Positions 42,458-52,586 of a stretch of DNA of 64,000 bases are shown piece after piece. The stretch is taken from contig JADJTY010000014.1 of the NCBI GenBank assembly GCA_016710935.1, positions 205,892 through 269,891 on the forward strand, read 5' to 3'. A program made the translations under genes and the position numbers. The notes under the pieces were generated by a model, which saw only the letters and a list, made by a program, of their open reading frames with translations, searched no databases and was not told the DNA's origin. The stretch comes from Chitinophagaceae bacterium (GTDB lineage Bacteria > Bacteroidota > Bacteroidia > Chitinophagales > Chitinophagaceae). The stretch's first letter is position 1, and the number at the start of each line of letters is the position of its first letter.

Positions 42458-43843
42458 TTATAAACCGTATTTATCAACCAGGTAGACCATACTTGCCATT
42501 ACAACGGCACACAAATTTAGTTCCTGTGCATTTACATTTTCAAATACATCCGAAGCTGCATGATGTACATCAAAATACCGTTGCCCGGTTGTGCTAAGGC
42601 CAAACTGTGCAGTTTTAAAAGTTGTTTGCAGTGGTCCTATATCAGCACCGCCTCCGCCACCTTCGCTAAAGGTAAACCTGGTTGCATCAAATGGCTCAAA
42701 GAATTTTATCCAGCCCTGCACTTTTGCATACTGGTCTTTGGTCATTCCACAACCAAAGCCCCGTGGATATTCAGCACCGCCATCACTCTCCATAGCCATG
42801 ATATGTTTTTCATTTTTTAGTTTTGCTTCTTCCGCATATTTATTACCCCCCCGAAGGCCGTTTTCTTCATTGGCAAATAAAACGATCCTGATGGTTCTTT
42901 TGGGTTTGTATCCAATGGCTTTAAACACCCTTAATATTTCGATACTCTGTACAATACCGGTTCCATCATCACTGGCCCCTTCACCCTGGTCCCAGCTGTC
43001 AAGGTGACCGCCAATGGTGATTATTTCATCCGGAAAGTCTGTGCCCTTAATTTCTCCAATTACGTTATGTCCAATAGTATCGGGCAGCATTTCGCAATTT
43101 GATCTGATAAAAATATTTTCTTCTTTATACGATCCTTTAATTAAACTACTGAGCTTTTCTGCACCTTTGGTACTAATTGCAAGAGCCGGAATTTTGGGAA
43201 ATGAATCATTGTATCTTAACGCACCGGTATGTGGATGATCATCATACGCACCCGTTACGGAACGCACAATTACAGCCCGTGCTCCGTATTTGGCAGCCAT
43301 AGAAGCACCATTACTGCGATATCTTACCGCGTCGCCATAAGCCCCACGTAACAGGGTTTTATTAAAAGGATAATTATAAAATACAATTTTACCTTTAACT
43401 TCATTTTTACGCAGATTCAGTTCATCAAAATTTTTTACTTCTATTACCTGCGCTAAAACTCCCTTATCTCCTGTTCCAACCGAATTTCCTATGGCAAGTA
43501 CAGCAAATTCCAAATCCGAACTTCGCTTTTTGGTTCGGTACCCCGCAAATTCCTTCTTCCCCCTTACCCAGTGTGGTACCATGCATTGCTGCAAATAAGC
43601 TTTTTCTGCCCCTGCCTCCTGCAATACTTTTAATCCCCAGGCCTCAGCTTTATACATACCGGCACTTCCACTGAGCCTGGTTCCTACCGATTTACATAAA
43701 GTGTATAAATTCCGGGGTGCCTTCCCATTCAGTAAAATTTCATCTGCTATCTTCTTTATCATCAGCGAATCTTCATTTTGAGCATAGCCTGAAGCATACG
43801 TAAAAGCTAAAAGCAGGATTGCAGATATTATTCCTTTAATCAT
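42458..43843 (-). CDS. exported M28 family metallopeptidase
   Basis: A 461-residue exported zinc aminopeptidase or carboxypeptidase, resembling plasma glutamate carboxypeptidase. Signal peptide MIKGIISAILLLAFTYASGYAQ; a PA-domain-like insert lies around residues 130-250; the catalytic part has TIGGHLDSWDQGEGASDDGTG (first zinc histidine and bridging aspartate), LFANEENGLRGG (catalytic Glu pair), AMESDGGAEY and DVHHAASDVF. All expected metal ligands are present. A TAAGTTTG promoter box is 16 nt upstream. Confidence 0.88.
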   Translation of the reverse strand: MIKGIISAILLLAFTYASGYAQNEDSLMIKKIADEILLNGKAPRNLYTLCKSVGTRLSGSAGMYKAEAWGLKVLQEAGAEKAYLQQCMVPHWVRGKKEFAGYRTKKRSSDLEFAVLAIGNSVGTGDKGVLAQVIEVKNFDELNLRKNEVKGKIVFYNYPFNKTLLRGAYGDAVRYRSNGASMAAKYGARAVIVRSVTGAYDDHPHTGALRYNDSFPKIPALAISTKGAEKLSSLIKGSYKEENIFIRSNCEMLPDTIGHNVIGEIKGTDFPDEIITIGGHLDSWDQGEGASDDGTGIVQSIEILRVFKAIGYKPKRTIRIVLFANEENGLRGGNKYAEEAKLKNEKHIMAMESDGGAEYPRGFGCGMTKDQYAKVQGWIKFFEPFDATRFTFSEGGGGGADIGPLQTTFKTAQFGLSTTGQRYFDVHHAASDVFENVNAQELNLCAVVMASMVYLVDKYGL

Positions 43844-43859
43844 AAACCGGGTTTATGAA

Positions 43860-43867
43860 CAAACTTA
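43860..43867 (-). promoter_or_regulatory. TAnnTTTG promoter box for the M28 peptidase
   Basis: TAAGTTTG on the minus strand, 16 nt before the ATG at 43843. Confidence 0.5.
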
Positions 43868-43956
43868 CTGATAAAAAGCCAATTCATGGATGTAAACGGT
43901 AGTGAATAATATTTCGGTAAATTGCATCCTGCAGTTTTTCATTAAAACGGTTTCTT

Positions 43957-45075
43957 ATGAATATAGGTATTGTATGTTACCCTACTTTTGGTGGTAGTGG
44001 TGTGTTGGCAACAGAACTGGGCAAGGCCCTGGCAGATAAAGGACATAATATACACTTTATCACTTACCAGCAGCCCGTTCGGCTGAGTGGCTTTCATACC
44101 AATATATTTTATCATGAAGTACGGGTTCCAACTTACCCGCTCTTTGATTATCCGCCTTATGAAACGGCATTGGCCAGTACGATGGTAGATGTAATACTGA
44201 ATAATAATGTAGAACTATTGCATGTGCATTATGCCATTCCCCATGCAGCAGCAGCGTACATGGCAAAACAAATTCTGGCAAAACAAGGAATTAAAATTCC
44301 TGTTATTACAACATTACACGGTACAGATATTACACTGGTTGGTAAAGACAAAACCTACAGCCCTGTAGTAACTTTTTCGATGAATGAAAGTGATATACTA
44401 ACTGCGGTTTCAGAAAACCTGAAAGAAGAGACTTATAAGAATTTTAAGATGGATAAGGAAATAGAAGTGATTCATAATTTTGTAGATGTCAAACGTTTTC
44501 ATAAACGCCCGGTTGATGCTTTCCGTAAACTCATCTCGCCCAAAGGCGAAAAAATAATTGTGCATGCTTCCAATTTCAGAAAAGTAAAACGGGTTGAAGA
44601 TGTGGTTGCCACTTTTTTACTGATTCAGGAAAAAATGCCTGCAACTTTACTGTTATTGGGCGACGGACCTGAAAGATCGCATATAGAAGCAAAGGCCAGG
44701 GAATGCCAATCGCACGACAATATCAAGTTTTTAGGCAAGCAGGAACAAATGGAAGATATCTTACCCATTGCCGATTTGTTTTTGCTTACGAGCGAATATG
44801 AAAGTTTTGGATTGGCTGCCCTGGAGGCGATGGCTGCCAAAGTACCGGTAATATCAACCAATGCAGGAGGTTTGCCCGAAATAAATATTAATGGATTTTG
44901 TGGCTTTATGAGTGATGTTGGCGATGTGGCAGATATGAGCAAAAATGCTTTGCACATTTTACGGGATGATGCAACGCTGCAGCAATTTAAAGCCAATGCA
45001 TTAACCCAGGCAAAAAAGTTTGATATTGAAAATATTGTTCCGCTTTATGAGGCGCTTTATCAAAGGGTGATCTGA
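43957..45075 (+). CDS. bshA: N-acetyl-alpha-D-glucosaminyl L-malate synthase
   Basis: First step of bacillithiol synthesis: joins UDP-GlcNAc to L-malate. The 372-residue GT4 glycosyltransferase has IGIVCYPTFGGSGVLATELGKALADKGHNIHFIT, YPLFDYPPYETALAS, LLHVHYAIPHAAAAYMA, TTLHGTDITLVGKD (all typical of BshA) and the donor site SEYESFGLAALEAMAAKVPVISTNAGGLPE. Length is normal. The other bacillithiol genes are not in the window. The stop touches the stop of the convergent EnvC-like gene. Confidence 0.94.
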   Translation: MNIGIVCYPTFGGSGVLATELGKALADKGHNIHFITYQQPVRLSGFHTNIFYHEVRVPTYPLFDYPPYETALASTMVDVILNNNVELLHVHYAIPHAAAAYMAKQILAKQGIKIPVITTLHGTDITLVGKDKTYSPVVTFSMNESDILTAVSENLKEETYKNFKMDKEIEVIHNFVDVKRFHKRPVDAFRKLISPKGEKIIVHASNFRKVKRVEDVVATFLLIQEKMPATLLLLGDGPERSHIEAKARECQSHDNIKFLGKQEQMEDILPIADLFLLTSEYESFGLAALEAMAAKVPVISTNAGGLPEININGFCGFMSDVGDVADMSKNALHILRDDATLQQFKANALTQAKKFDIENIVPLYEALYQRVI

Positions 45076-46377
45076 TTATCTTTTCAACCACTTTTCCGGG
45101 TCAATATCGTTTCCTTTTGCATCATTGATATACAGGTCAACTGAGCCGTTACCATCGAGGTTGGCCGCAGCTTTACCAATAACCTGTCCGGTTTTTACAT
45201 TTTGCCCCCCTTTTACCGAAACACTTCCCAAATTACTGTAGGTACTGAAATACTCACCATGCTGAATGATGACCACCTGCATATCTTCAATAAAAACAAC
45301 GCTGCTAATCACTCCATCAAAAACGGATTTTACATTGCTGCCAATATCTGTTGAAATGGTTACACCGGTTACATCAATATCTCTCCCACTGGGCAACCGG
45401 TTTCGCCCATAATGCAAAATAGGTATGCCTTTGTCAACAGGCCATGGCAATAATCCCCTGTTCTTTTTAAAACTTTCGTTCAAAGCAATATTACCAGCAT
45501 TCAAAAGAATATCAGGGGCTTTTACAACGTCAATCTTATTTATCGTTGTCGTTGTTTTATCAGGATTTATTTTAGGGGCAGTATTATTTTTTGCTGCAGC
45601 CAGTTTTTCTGCTGCATCTTCCTTGGCTTTTTTCATGGCCGCTTTATTTGCATCGTCTCTTGCTTTTTTTATTGCTGCAGCAATGGCTCTCTCTACTTTT
45701 GCATTTTGCTTTTTATAAGCAGTAAGCTGGTTGTTTAATTCTTTCCCTTCTTTTTTAAGATCATTCACAATTTTGTCTTTTTCCTGCTTCTGCATTGCCA
45801 ATGCAGCAGCTTCTTTATCTTTGATCTGTAAAACTTCACTTTTCTTCTCTTTAATACTTCCGAGTTCATTCAGTTTTTGCCTGCGTAATTCCTGTGTACG
45901 TAATATATTTTCTCCCTGCTTTTCCCGATAATCCCTGTAGTATTTCAGGTAGGCTACACGCTTAATAGCATCATTAAAACTGGCTGCAGAAAAAATAAAA
46001 CTCAAAAAATCATAATTGTTCCTGTTCTTATAGGCGTACACCATGCTCTTGGCATATTCTTCTTTTAAAGTGTCCAGCAGTTTATTATAGCGGTTAATTT
46101 CACGCTGGTTGGTACTGATGGTATTATCCAGTAAATTGATGTCTTTGCTTATATTTTCTATGAGCCTGTTTTGCAGGTTCAGTTTATCATTTATCAGCTT
46201 CCATTTTACCAGGCTTTCCTTGGTTTTAGCTTTATTACTGTTCAGTAATTTTTGGGTTTGCTCCATTTCCTTTTTTAATGCCGCCCGTTGTTTTTCCAAA
46301 TCTTCACGGGTTTCCTGTGCCTGCACAGTTACACTGAAAAACAAGAAAAGGGTTACGCTAAAAATGAATCTGATCAT
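45076..46377 (-). CDS. EnvC-like murein hydrolase activator with degenerate LytM domain
   Basis: A 433-residue exported protein: signal peptide MIRFIFSVTLFLFFSVTVQAQ, a long coiled coil (about residues 22-270, rich in K, E, Q, L) and a C-terminal M23/LytM domain (about 305-433). The usual zinc ligands are lost: the HxxxD site reads GRDIDVTG and the late HxH position reads VDLYIND, leaving only IQHGEY. This points to an EnvC-type activator of amidases in cell division rather than an endopeptidase. Upstream on the same strand is the DUF4292-type gene and dut. Confidence 0.85.
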   Translation of the reverse strand: MIRFIFSVTLFLFFSVTVQAQETREDLEKQRAALKKEMEQTQKLLNSNKAKTKESLVKWKLINDKLNLQNRLIENISKDINLLDNTISTNQREINRYNKLLDTLKEEYAKSMVYAYKNRNNYDFLSFIFSAASFNDAIKRVAYLKYYRDYREKQGENILRTQELRRQKLNELGSIKEKKSEVLQIKDKEAAALAMQKQEKDKIVNDLKKEGKELNNQLTAYKKQNAKVERAIAAAIKKARDDANKAAMKKAKEDAAEKLAAAKNNTAPKINPDKTTTTINKIDVVKAPDILLNAGNIALNESFKKNRGLLPWPVDKGIPILHYGRNRLPSGRDIDVTGVTISTDIGSNVKSVFDGVISSVVFIEDMQVVIIQHGEYFSTYSNLGSVSVKGGQNVKTGQVIGKAAANLDGNGSVDLYINDAKGNDIDPEKWLKR

Positions 46378-46461
46378 GCCTGTAATTTTATTTACACAAA
46401 AATAATAATCGTAATTGTTGATATGCTTTTAGACAAAGTAAAGTACCATTAAAAATAACGC

Positions 46462-47282
46462 TTACTTTGGAATATAATTTTTTGGAACGTAAAAAGAAAC
46501 TGACAATTCTTTGTTAAACTCATACTGCTTATAGTTCATCCTGATATCAAGCCTGTTTTTTTCGGATACTGTTATTTCTCTGTAGGTAGAAAAATTAAAC
46601 CCGGATTTATTCTCATAATCTGCATAAGTCAGATCAGCAGTACGGCTCCTGGCAATATCCACATCATCCAGTTTACTATGGGTTAAAAAAAAATTTCCGG
46701 AAGACAGTGTGAGCAGGTTCTTAAAATACCGGCCAACCATGGAGAAGAGTATCTGGTTGTCTGTTTTTTATAATAAACTATATTACTGTCAATAAAAACA
46801 GGGTTACCAATCAGTAAATCCTGCAAAGTTTTATAATCAAATGGTATCTGGGTCACTTCCTGTAAATAATCAAGAGAGCGGTATTGAACTTCCTTATCCC
46901 GTTTATTGAGCAATATAACGCTGTCTTTGGTAATTAATACCCTGTATAATTCCACATTTAAAAATGTTGCTGTCAATGAAATCCAGATAGCGCTGTCCTT
47001 TATGATTCTAACAATGGCTGTTACATCAGGTTGCTTTCCTTTATTGTCTTCGTAATCAACTTTTATTTTTGCGTTAAAAGTTTTAAAATCAATATAATTT
47101 TGGTTCAGGTTTTCTATTGTATTTTTTATCATTAAAATAGAGTCAACTTTTGACTGATCTATGATAACAACATCCGTAGTATCTTTTGGAGCAATAGCTT
47201 TATTGATTTGCTTTACAGTTTTACAACTGTAGCTTGAGCATACCAGTATTAATAAAACAAAGAGGACATTTATGTATTTCAT
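46462..47282 (-). pseudogene. DUF4292-like lipoprotein, one frame break
   Basis: Exported protein of about 270 residues. The N-terminal part (MKYINVLFVLLILVCSSYSC lipobox, then INKAIAPKDT..FNAKIKVDYEDNKGKQPDVTAIVRIIKDSAIWISLTATFLNVELYRVLITKDSVILLNK) is the LolA-like fold labelled DUF4292 in Bacteroidota. After YYKK the frame is lost at a six-T run (46764-46769); with a seventh base it reads on through TDNQILFSMVGRYFKNLLTL to ...SFYVPKNYIPK at 46462. Both halves are well preserved, so a homopolymer consensus error is likely. The dut - DUF4292 - envC order is common in the phylum (my recollection). Confidence 0.78.
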
Positions 47283-47303
47283 TGGTTTTTTTGTGTTGCG
47301 TAT

Positions 47304-47747
47304 TTATTCAATGCCTGTATGCCCAAAACCGCCATCCCCGCGTTGCGATTCATTCAATTGCTGTACTTCAATTAATGCTGCTCTTTCGGTTTTAGCAATG
47401 ATCAGCTGGGCAATTCTGTCGCCGTGATTGATTACCTGCACGGTATTACTTAAATTAATTAAAATTACTTTTAACTCCCCCCTGTAATCTGAGTCAACAG
47501 TACCAGGTGAATTTAAACAGGTTATGCCTTGTTTCAGCGCCATGCCACTTCTGGGTCTTATCTGGGCCTCATATCCGTTTGGCAGTTCAATAAACAATCC
47601 GGTAGGTATCAGGTTTCGTTCAAAGGGTTGTAATGCCAACGGCTCACCGAGGTTAGCACGCAAATCCATTCCTGCAGAACCGGCAGTTGTATAAGCCGGT
47701 AATGGATTTGAAGATATGTTTACGATATTAACCTGAACTGTTTGCAT
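47304..47747 (-). CDS. dut: dUTP diphosphatase
   Basis: Hydrolyses dUTP to dUMP and PPi, lowering uracil in DNA and supplying the thymidylate synthase substrate. The 147-residue protein has all five trimeric dUTPase motifs: TTAGSAGMDLRA, RPRSGMALKQGI, GTVDSDYRGE, GDRIAQLII and the C-terminal RGDGGFGHTG. The gene is predicted leaderless, with TAACTTTG ending 5 nt before the ATG. Confidence 0.96.
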   Translation of the reverse strand: MQTVQVNIVNISSNPLPAYTTAGSAGMDLRANLGEPLALQPFERNLIPTGLFIELPNGYEAQIRPRSGMALKQGITCLNSPGTVDSDYRGELKVILINLSNTVQVINHGDRIAQLIIAKTERAALIEVQQLNESQRGDGGFGHTGIE

Positions 47748-47752
47748 AACGG

Positions 47753-47760
47753 CAAAGTTA
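47753..47760 (-). promoter_or_regulatory. TAnnTTTG box, leaderless start of dut
   Basis: TAACTTTG on the minus strand, ending 5 nt before the ATG at 47747. Confidence 0.6.
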
Positions 47761-47808
47761 GCGATGTAAATAGTAAAATTGGCAACTGTAGTTGTTAATG
47801 AAATATTT

Positions 47809-49899
47809 TTAGCGGATCAGCATAACAGTGCCCTGTTCGTAGAATTTTCTTCCGCGGATATTTGTGTAATTTAAAATCCATACGTAATAGCCGTTGGGCA
47901 TTGTTTTACCCTTGAAAGTACCGTCCCATTTTGTTGTAACATCATTACTGCTAAAGATCAACTGGCCCCATTTGCTGTAGATCTGTAAATTAAAATATTG
48001 AAGTGCGGTATTATCTACTACGCCAAAGGTTTCGTTTAAATTGTCGTTGTTGGGCGTAAAAGCCGACGGGATGTAAACACCACAATCGCCGACTACTACC
48101 CGGATCGTATCAGCCGCTTTGCATAAATTTTTGGTGACGGTTACATGATAGGTGCCGATTTGATTAACCAGGATAGATGGAGTTGTTTCACCGGTACTCC
48201 ATAAATAACTGTCGTAATCCGCGCTTACTGTTTTTAAAATAACAGGTTTAGATTTACAGACGTTAGTATCCATACCCAGGCTTACAGTTGGCTGAGGCTC
48301 AGGAATAACCCGAATAGTATCTCTCATTTTGCACCCATTTTGATCTATCTCCAGCCAATAATCTCCAAAAGCGGCTGTTGTTATTTTATTGCCGGTAGAA
48401 CCGGTATTCCACAAATAATTGGTACCAAAAATTTCTTCAACGCCAATTACCAAACTTAACACACTGCAGCTGGATGTATCAGCTCCCAAAAATTTATCCG
48501 TATCTGCAATCCATATTCTACGGTTGATGGTATCATGTAAGCCAGAGCAATCTATTTTATAAACGATGAGTTGCACATTATAAAAACCCGGGGCTGCATA
48601 AGTATGGGTTGGTTGTAATGCCTGTGACACTTGTGCATCTCCAACCTTCCATTTAACAGAATCTATCCAACTAAGCCTGTTGATCTTAAAAGTTATGACC
48701 CTATCCAGGCAACTACCGGTTACACGTGTAAAATCATATGGATTAGAAGTTGTATCAAAATAGCTTTGCACAAAAGTTGGTAACCCAAACAGCACTGAAT
48801 TATTGGCTGGACCACCATAATTAACCTGTTTAAGATTAAAATTACATCCTGCCCCATAAATATTGGGATCATTAATGGCTGATAAAAAACCGGAGTTCCA
48901 AACTGACATATAAATTTTAAGGTCTGGCCCTGTTTGTAAAGCCCCGAATAAAAGATCGGGCACCTGTTGGATGATTTGCCTGGAAGCCATGATGGTAGCT
49001 GCATTATTGGAAGTAATATCAAACTGATACAAAGCAGAAGTTTCATTTGAATAATTATTGGAAGATACATACAACAATCTTCCATCAGTAGAAAACTCAG
49101 CGCCATACGAGCCCAATGCAACGGGTGTTATATTCGGATGCAGGATAATAGGGTTGGAAACTAACCCCGTTGTATTATCAAAATCCATTAATTCCACTGC
49201 ATCATTGTAAAAAGAATGAACAGCAGCCAACTTTGTTCCCTTAGCTGAAAATTTTAATGTACCCAGGGCGTTAAGCTGATCCCCGTTTATAACAAATCCG
49301 GTATTACTGATAACTGGTGTAGTATTTAAACCCGCTGCAGTAAGCAGGTAGGAATGGTATTCATCGCTGTTCCATTTATGTACAACTATCCATGTGTCTT
49401 TATTATTACAGTGTTTTACCGCAGCAATTTTTTCAAATATTAAGTCTTCAATGATGATATTCATACCCCCCATGTCAACTTCACCAAGCCCGCCATCCCC
49501 TTTCATGTTAACAATATTGTACTGAAATTGCTGTAATGCTTCATTGGCAGCCCCGGTTGTAAACACATAATAAATACTGTCACTTCCCGGTAAGGGAACA
49601 ATTACTACATTATTTGTACTGCTGGTGTTGCCGGCAAGTGCCTGACCGTTTTTCATCGGTAACTGCTGCCTGTTAATAATTGCCAGCCCGTTGGTATAAA
49701 AAAGTAATCTGCCGTTATTATCAGCTATAGACGACATTCCTTCTGGTGAAGTTAGATTACCATCAGCTATTGGTTGTGGCGGGATTTGGTTAAAATCAAG
49801 CCCAATCCGGCTAACAAAATACCAGATATTAGCCTGCTTTTGTGCAAAAACAAGCGCAGTGGTTACTAAAAGATAAGTTGTAAGTAAATATTTTATCAA
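47809..49899 (-). CDS. secreted protein with gliding-motility-type (T9SS type B) C-terminal domain
   Basis: A 696-residue exported protein. Signal peptide MIKYLLTTYLLVTTALVFAQ; then a propeller-like part (ANIWYFVSRIGLDFN, LLFYTNGLAIINR, YYVFTTGAA, KFSAKGTKLAAVHSF) to about residue 380; a PKD-like domain (YAAPGFYNVQLIVYK); Ig-like repeats with YLWNTGSTGNKIT and YLWSTGETTPSILV; and the C-terminal CHU_C/type B sorting domain CGVYIPSAFTPNNDNLNETFGV...QIYSKWGQLIFSS..WDGTFKGKTMPNGYYVWILNY. It is predicted to be exported by the T9SS and attached to or released from the surface. Ligand unknown. Confidence 0.88.
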   Translation of the reverse strand: MIKYLLTTYLLVTTALVFAQKQANIWYFVSRIGLDFNQIPPQPIADGNLTSPEGMSSIADNNGRLLFYTNGLAIINRQQLPMKNGQALAGNTSSTNNVVIVPLPGSDSIYYVFTTGAANEALQQFQYNIVNMKGDGGLGEVDMGGMNIIIEDLIFEKIAAVKHCNNKDTWIVVHKWNSDEYHSYLLTAAGLNTTPVISNTGFVINGDQLNALGTLKFSAKGTKLAAVHSFYNDAVELMDFDNTTGLVSNPIILHPNITPVALGSYGAEFSTDGRLLYVSSNNYSNETSALYQFDITSNNAATIMASRQIIQQVPDLLFGALQTGPDLKIYMSVWNSGFLSAINDPNIYGAGCNFNLKQVNYGGPANNSVLFGLPTFVQSYFDTTSNPYDFTRVTGSCLDRVITFKINRLSWIDSVKWKVGDAQVSQALQPTHTYAAPGFYNVQLIVYKIDCSGLHDTINRRIWIADTDKFLGADTSSCSVLSLVIGVEEIFGTNYLWNTGSTGNKITTAAFGDYWLEIDQNGCKMRDTIRVIPEPQPTVSLGMDTNVCKSKPVILKTVSADYDSYLWSTGETTPSILVNQIGTYHVTVTKNLCKAADTIRVVVGDCGVYIPSAFTPNNDNLNETFGVVDNTALQYFNLQIYSKWGQLIFSSNDVTTKWDGTFKGKTMPNGYYVWILNYTNIRGRKFYEQGTVMLIR

Positions 49900-49914
49900 T
49901 GAAAAGACTACTAT

Positions 49915-50394
49915 TTATTTTAATCCAAGTAAAACCGTTGCATAAGCTTTCAATCCTTCTTCCCTGCCGATAAATCCCAGCTGCTCCGTGGTGGTTGCTT
50001 TTACTGAAACATCAGCAACTGTTACATGAACTATCTCTGCAATAGTTTGCTGCATTTGCATTACATATCCTTTTATTTTCGGAGCTTCCAGGCAAAGGGT
50101 ACTATCTATATTAATAACCTTATAGCCTTTTGCCTCTATTAATGCTGTAGATCTTGTCAACAGAATTTTACTATCTATATCCTTAAAGGAATTATCCGTA
50201 TCCGGAAAATGAAATCCAATATCACCCAGGGCCAATGCTCCCAGCATTGCATCGCAAATGGCGTGTAACAAAACATCTGCGTCACTGTGGCCCAAAGCAC
50301 CTTTGGTGTGTGGAATTTTTACTCCCCCGATCCACAGATCCCTGCCGGCTACTAACCGGTGATAGTCAACGCCTGAACCAATTCTATATGCCAT
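49915..50394 (-). CDS. ispF: 2-C-methyl-D-erythritol 2,4-cyclodiphosphate synthase
   Basis: Fifth step of the MEP isoprenoid pathway. The 159-residue protein has GSGVDYHRL (zinc Asp and His), LGHSDADVLLHAICDAMLGALALGDIGFHFPDTD and the C-terminal KATTTEQLGFIGREEGLKAYATVLL. Length is normal. It lies 15 nt upstream of the type B sorting-domain gene and downstream of the porV terminator. Confidence 0.96.
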   Translation of the reverse strand: MAYRIGSGVDYHRLVAGRDLWIGGVKIPHTKGALGHSDADVLLHAICDAMLGALALGDIGFHFPDTDNSFKDIDSKILLTRSTALIEAKGYKVINIDSTLCLEAPKIKGYVMQMQQTIAEIVHVTVADVSVKATTTEQLGFIGREEGLKAYATVLLGLK

Positions 50395-50443
50395 TGCTTA
50401 GTTTATTGTGTAAATATCCGCCATTTTGATGGATAACAAAAAC

Positions 50444-50477
50444 AAAAAAGCGTTCCGGTAAACCAGAACGCTTTTTT
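50444..50477 (-). terminator. porV terminator
   Basis: AAAAAAGCGTTC and GAACGCTTTTTT arms around a 10-nt loop; bidirectional shape, positioned just downstream of porV on the minus strand. Confidence 0.9.
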
Positions 50478-50491
50478 GTATGTAATTGCAA

Positions 50492-51658
50492 TTATTTTTT
50501 TGCAGGCATATCAAATACTAAACCAAAACGATAAGTATTAGATAATGGAATACGTGTTGTACCACTTCCTGTAGGGAAAATATAAGAGAAGTTTAAAGCA
50601 GCGATGCTGTATTTAACACCTGCACCTACTGTAAAATATTTTCTGTTACCCTTGTTTGGATTTTCGTAGAAATAACCTGCTCTGAAACCAAACTGGTTGT
50701 TATACCAATATTCGGCACCGATAGCAATGTTAACTTCCTGGATTTCATTATTGATTCCACCACCTTCGCCAAATGATCTACCCCAGCTGCTAACAACGCT
50801 TTGACTGCGGTATTTAGCCAAAGATGCATCGGTTGGTACTCTTTGACCATTACCAGCTAATGAATCTAATTTAGCTGTTGGTACAAGCAATTTGTTGAAA
50901 TCAAGTGCAAATGTGATTTTATTAGACTCATCAAACACTTTTGTATATGCCAAACCTAAACCAAGATTAGCAGGGATGAAATCTTTTTGGGTAGCATCAC
51001 TTGAATAAGAGATTTTAGAACCTAAATTACTCAATGTCAAGCCCCAGTTTAAACCCTGCCCGTTTTCTTTAGCTCCATGATGATATAAATGTAGATCGCC
51101 TGCAACAGAAGAACCAGCTTTATAATTTACGCCGTTGAAATTGCCGGTTGCTAAATTAGAATTGATATACCTGATTGCGATACCTAATGCCAGTTTTTTA
51201 GTTAATTTCCTGGAATAGCCTAAATCAACAGCAAATTCTCTTGGCCTGCCTTCGCTTAGATCTACACCCTGAGCATCAGTGAACTGAATACTTCCTAATT
51301 TAAAATACCTTAATGAAGCAGAAATTGCCTGTCCTTCACTTATTTTATAATATCCGGCTAAAGATGCTAAGAAAACATCATTTACAGCTAAATCTCTTAA
51401 CCATGGAGTATAGTTAACAGCAATACCTGTTTTACTTGTTGCAAATGGGGTTCTGGCTATGTTAGCAAAAGCTGCGTTAGCATCAGGTGCAGTTGCAATA
51501 CCTACATCTCCCATACCACCGCTGCGGGCATCGGGTGAAATACGTAAAAACGGAACAGCAGTTGTTACAACGTTTATTTGGTTCTGGGCATAAGATACAG
51601 TTATTGTTCCTCCCAGTAACATAACTAAGGCAGTTAGTTTCAAAGTTACTTTTTTCAT
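50492..51658 (-). CDS. porV: type IX secretion system outer membrane channel protein PorV
   Basis: A 388-residue outer-membrane beta-barrel of the PorV/LptO family. Signal peptide ends SYAQ; then VVTTAVPFLRISPDARSGGMGDVGIATAPDANAAFANIARTPFA, the PorV hallmark, GIAVNYTPWLRDLAVNDVFLA and regular FadL-like strands to RFGLVFDMPAKK. PorV takes folded cargo with C-terminal sorting domains from the translocon and passes it to the sortase PorU. In Flavobacterium porU lies next to porV and gldJ; here it is absent and gldJ is divergent. Confidence 0.93.
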   Translation of the reverse strand: MKKVTLKLTALVMLLGGTITVSYAQNQINVVTTAVPFLRISPDARSGGMGDVGIATAPDANAAFANIARTPFATSKTGIAVNYTPWLRDLAVNDVFLASLAGYYKISEGQAISASLRYFKLGSIQFTDAQGVDLSEGRPREFAVDLGYSRKLTKKLALGIAIRYINSNLATGNFNGVNYKAGSSVAGDLHLYHHGAKENGQGLNWGLTLSNLGSKISYSSDATQKDFIPANLGLGLAYTKVFDESNKITFALDFNKLLVPTAKLDSLAGNGQRVPTDASLAKYRSQSVVSSWGRSFGEGGGINNEIQEVNIAIGAEYWYNNQFGFRAGYFYENPNKGNRKYFTVGAGVKYSIAALNFSYIFPTGSGTTRIPLSNTYRFGLVFDMPAKK

Positions 51659-52586
51659 GCGTTTTGATTTGTCTTGGTTAGGTAGACTTACCTCTATAAG
51701 CGTTAAGTTTAATGGTTGTATTATGTTGTAAAAATAATAGTTTTATTTAAATGAACAACTAAATTATAAAATCTTGTTAAAAAAAACTAAAAAACCGTCG
51801 GATTTCAAAGATAAAGGCTTTTTTCTACACAACAATACTACTACTCAATAATATTTTTAGTGTTTTACCTGGATTTTATCTAAAAAAATTCGAATTCCTC
51901 GATTATTCAGTCACAATAACGGAATGTGATACTGTTTATTGCTGTTTGGTTTCTCTTTATTGCTTTTGGGTGATGCTTAAATTTTACTGATCAATCACAA
52001 GATAAAAAATCCCCGGCAATTTTATTTTTTAATAAATTAACAATTCAGTTGTTTTATCTCGTTTACTCCTTATTGTATGCAAGTTTATAACACTTGTTTA
52101 TATTAACCAAAAAAAATAAAAAATATTTTTAAATGTTCAATTCAAAATCAAAATAAATGCAACAAAAACAGGTAAAGCTAAAAAGAAAAATACAGGTTTA
52201 GTTACTCTGAAAATATATCCTGTAAAGGGTTTGATGCTTTTTATTCAGGTTTATTGCTTTCATTTTTTTAAGAGTCCTGTGGGTAACCAGTTATTAAAAG
52301 TATACATACACTTTACCTCAATTAATTGCTTTGTAAAGAAGAAAATAAGTTCTGCTGAAAAGAATGCCTGGTAAATTTAATTAGTACGCTTTACAACAAA
52401 ACGGGGGCACGCTTCTGGTATTGATGTTAAGCCCCGAAAATTATTCAGGGTATTTTAACAATAATTAACTTTAAAAAAAGAGTTAGAAATATTTCAAATT
52501 CAGTCAAAGTCTTTATATTCGCAGCCGGTACATCCTCATATACAATAATTAAGAAAACCTTTCGTTAAAACAATTACGACAAACGA
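51659..52586. other. 928-bp AT-rich divergent intergenic region porV/gldJ
   Basis: No ORF of useful length, tRNA or convincing hairpin. TATATTCG at 52514-52521 is a one-mismatch promoter box for gldJ. A weak CGGGG/CCCCG pairing with a long loop lies near 52401-52437. No porU-like coding remnant is recognisable by eye. Confidence 0.5.

Noticed and set aside
52401..52437. Structured RNA in the porV/gldJ gap
   Set aside because: Only five G-C pairs around a long loop; no second stem or conserved motif seen.
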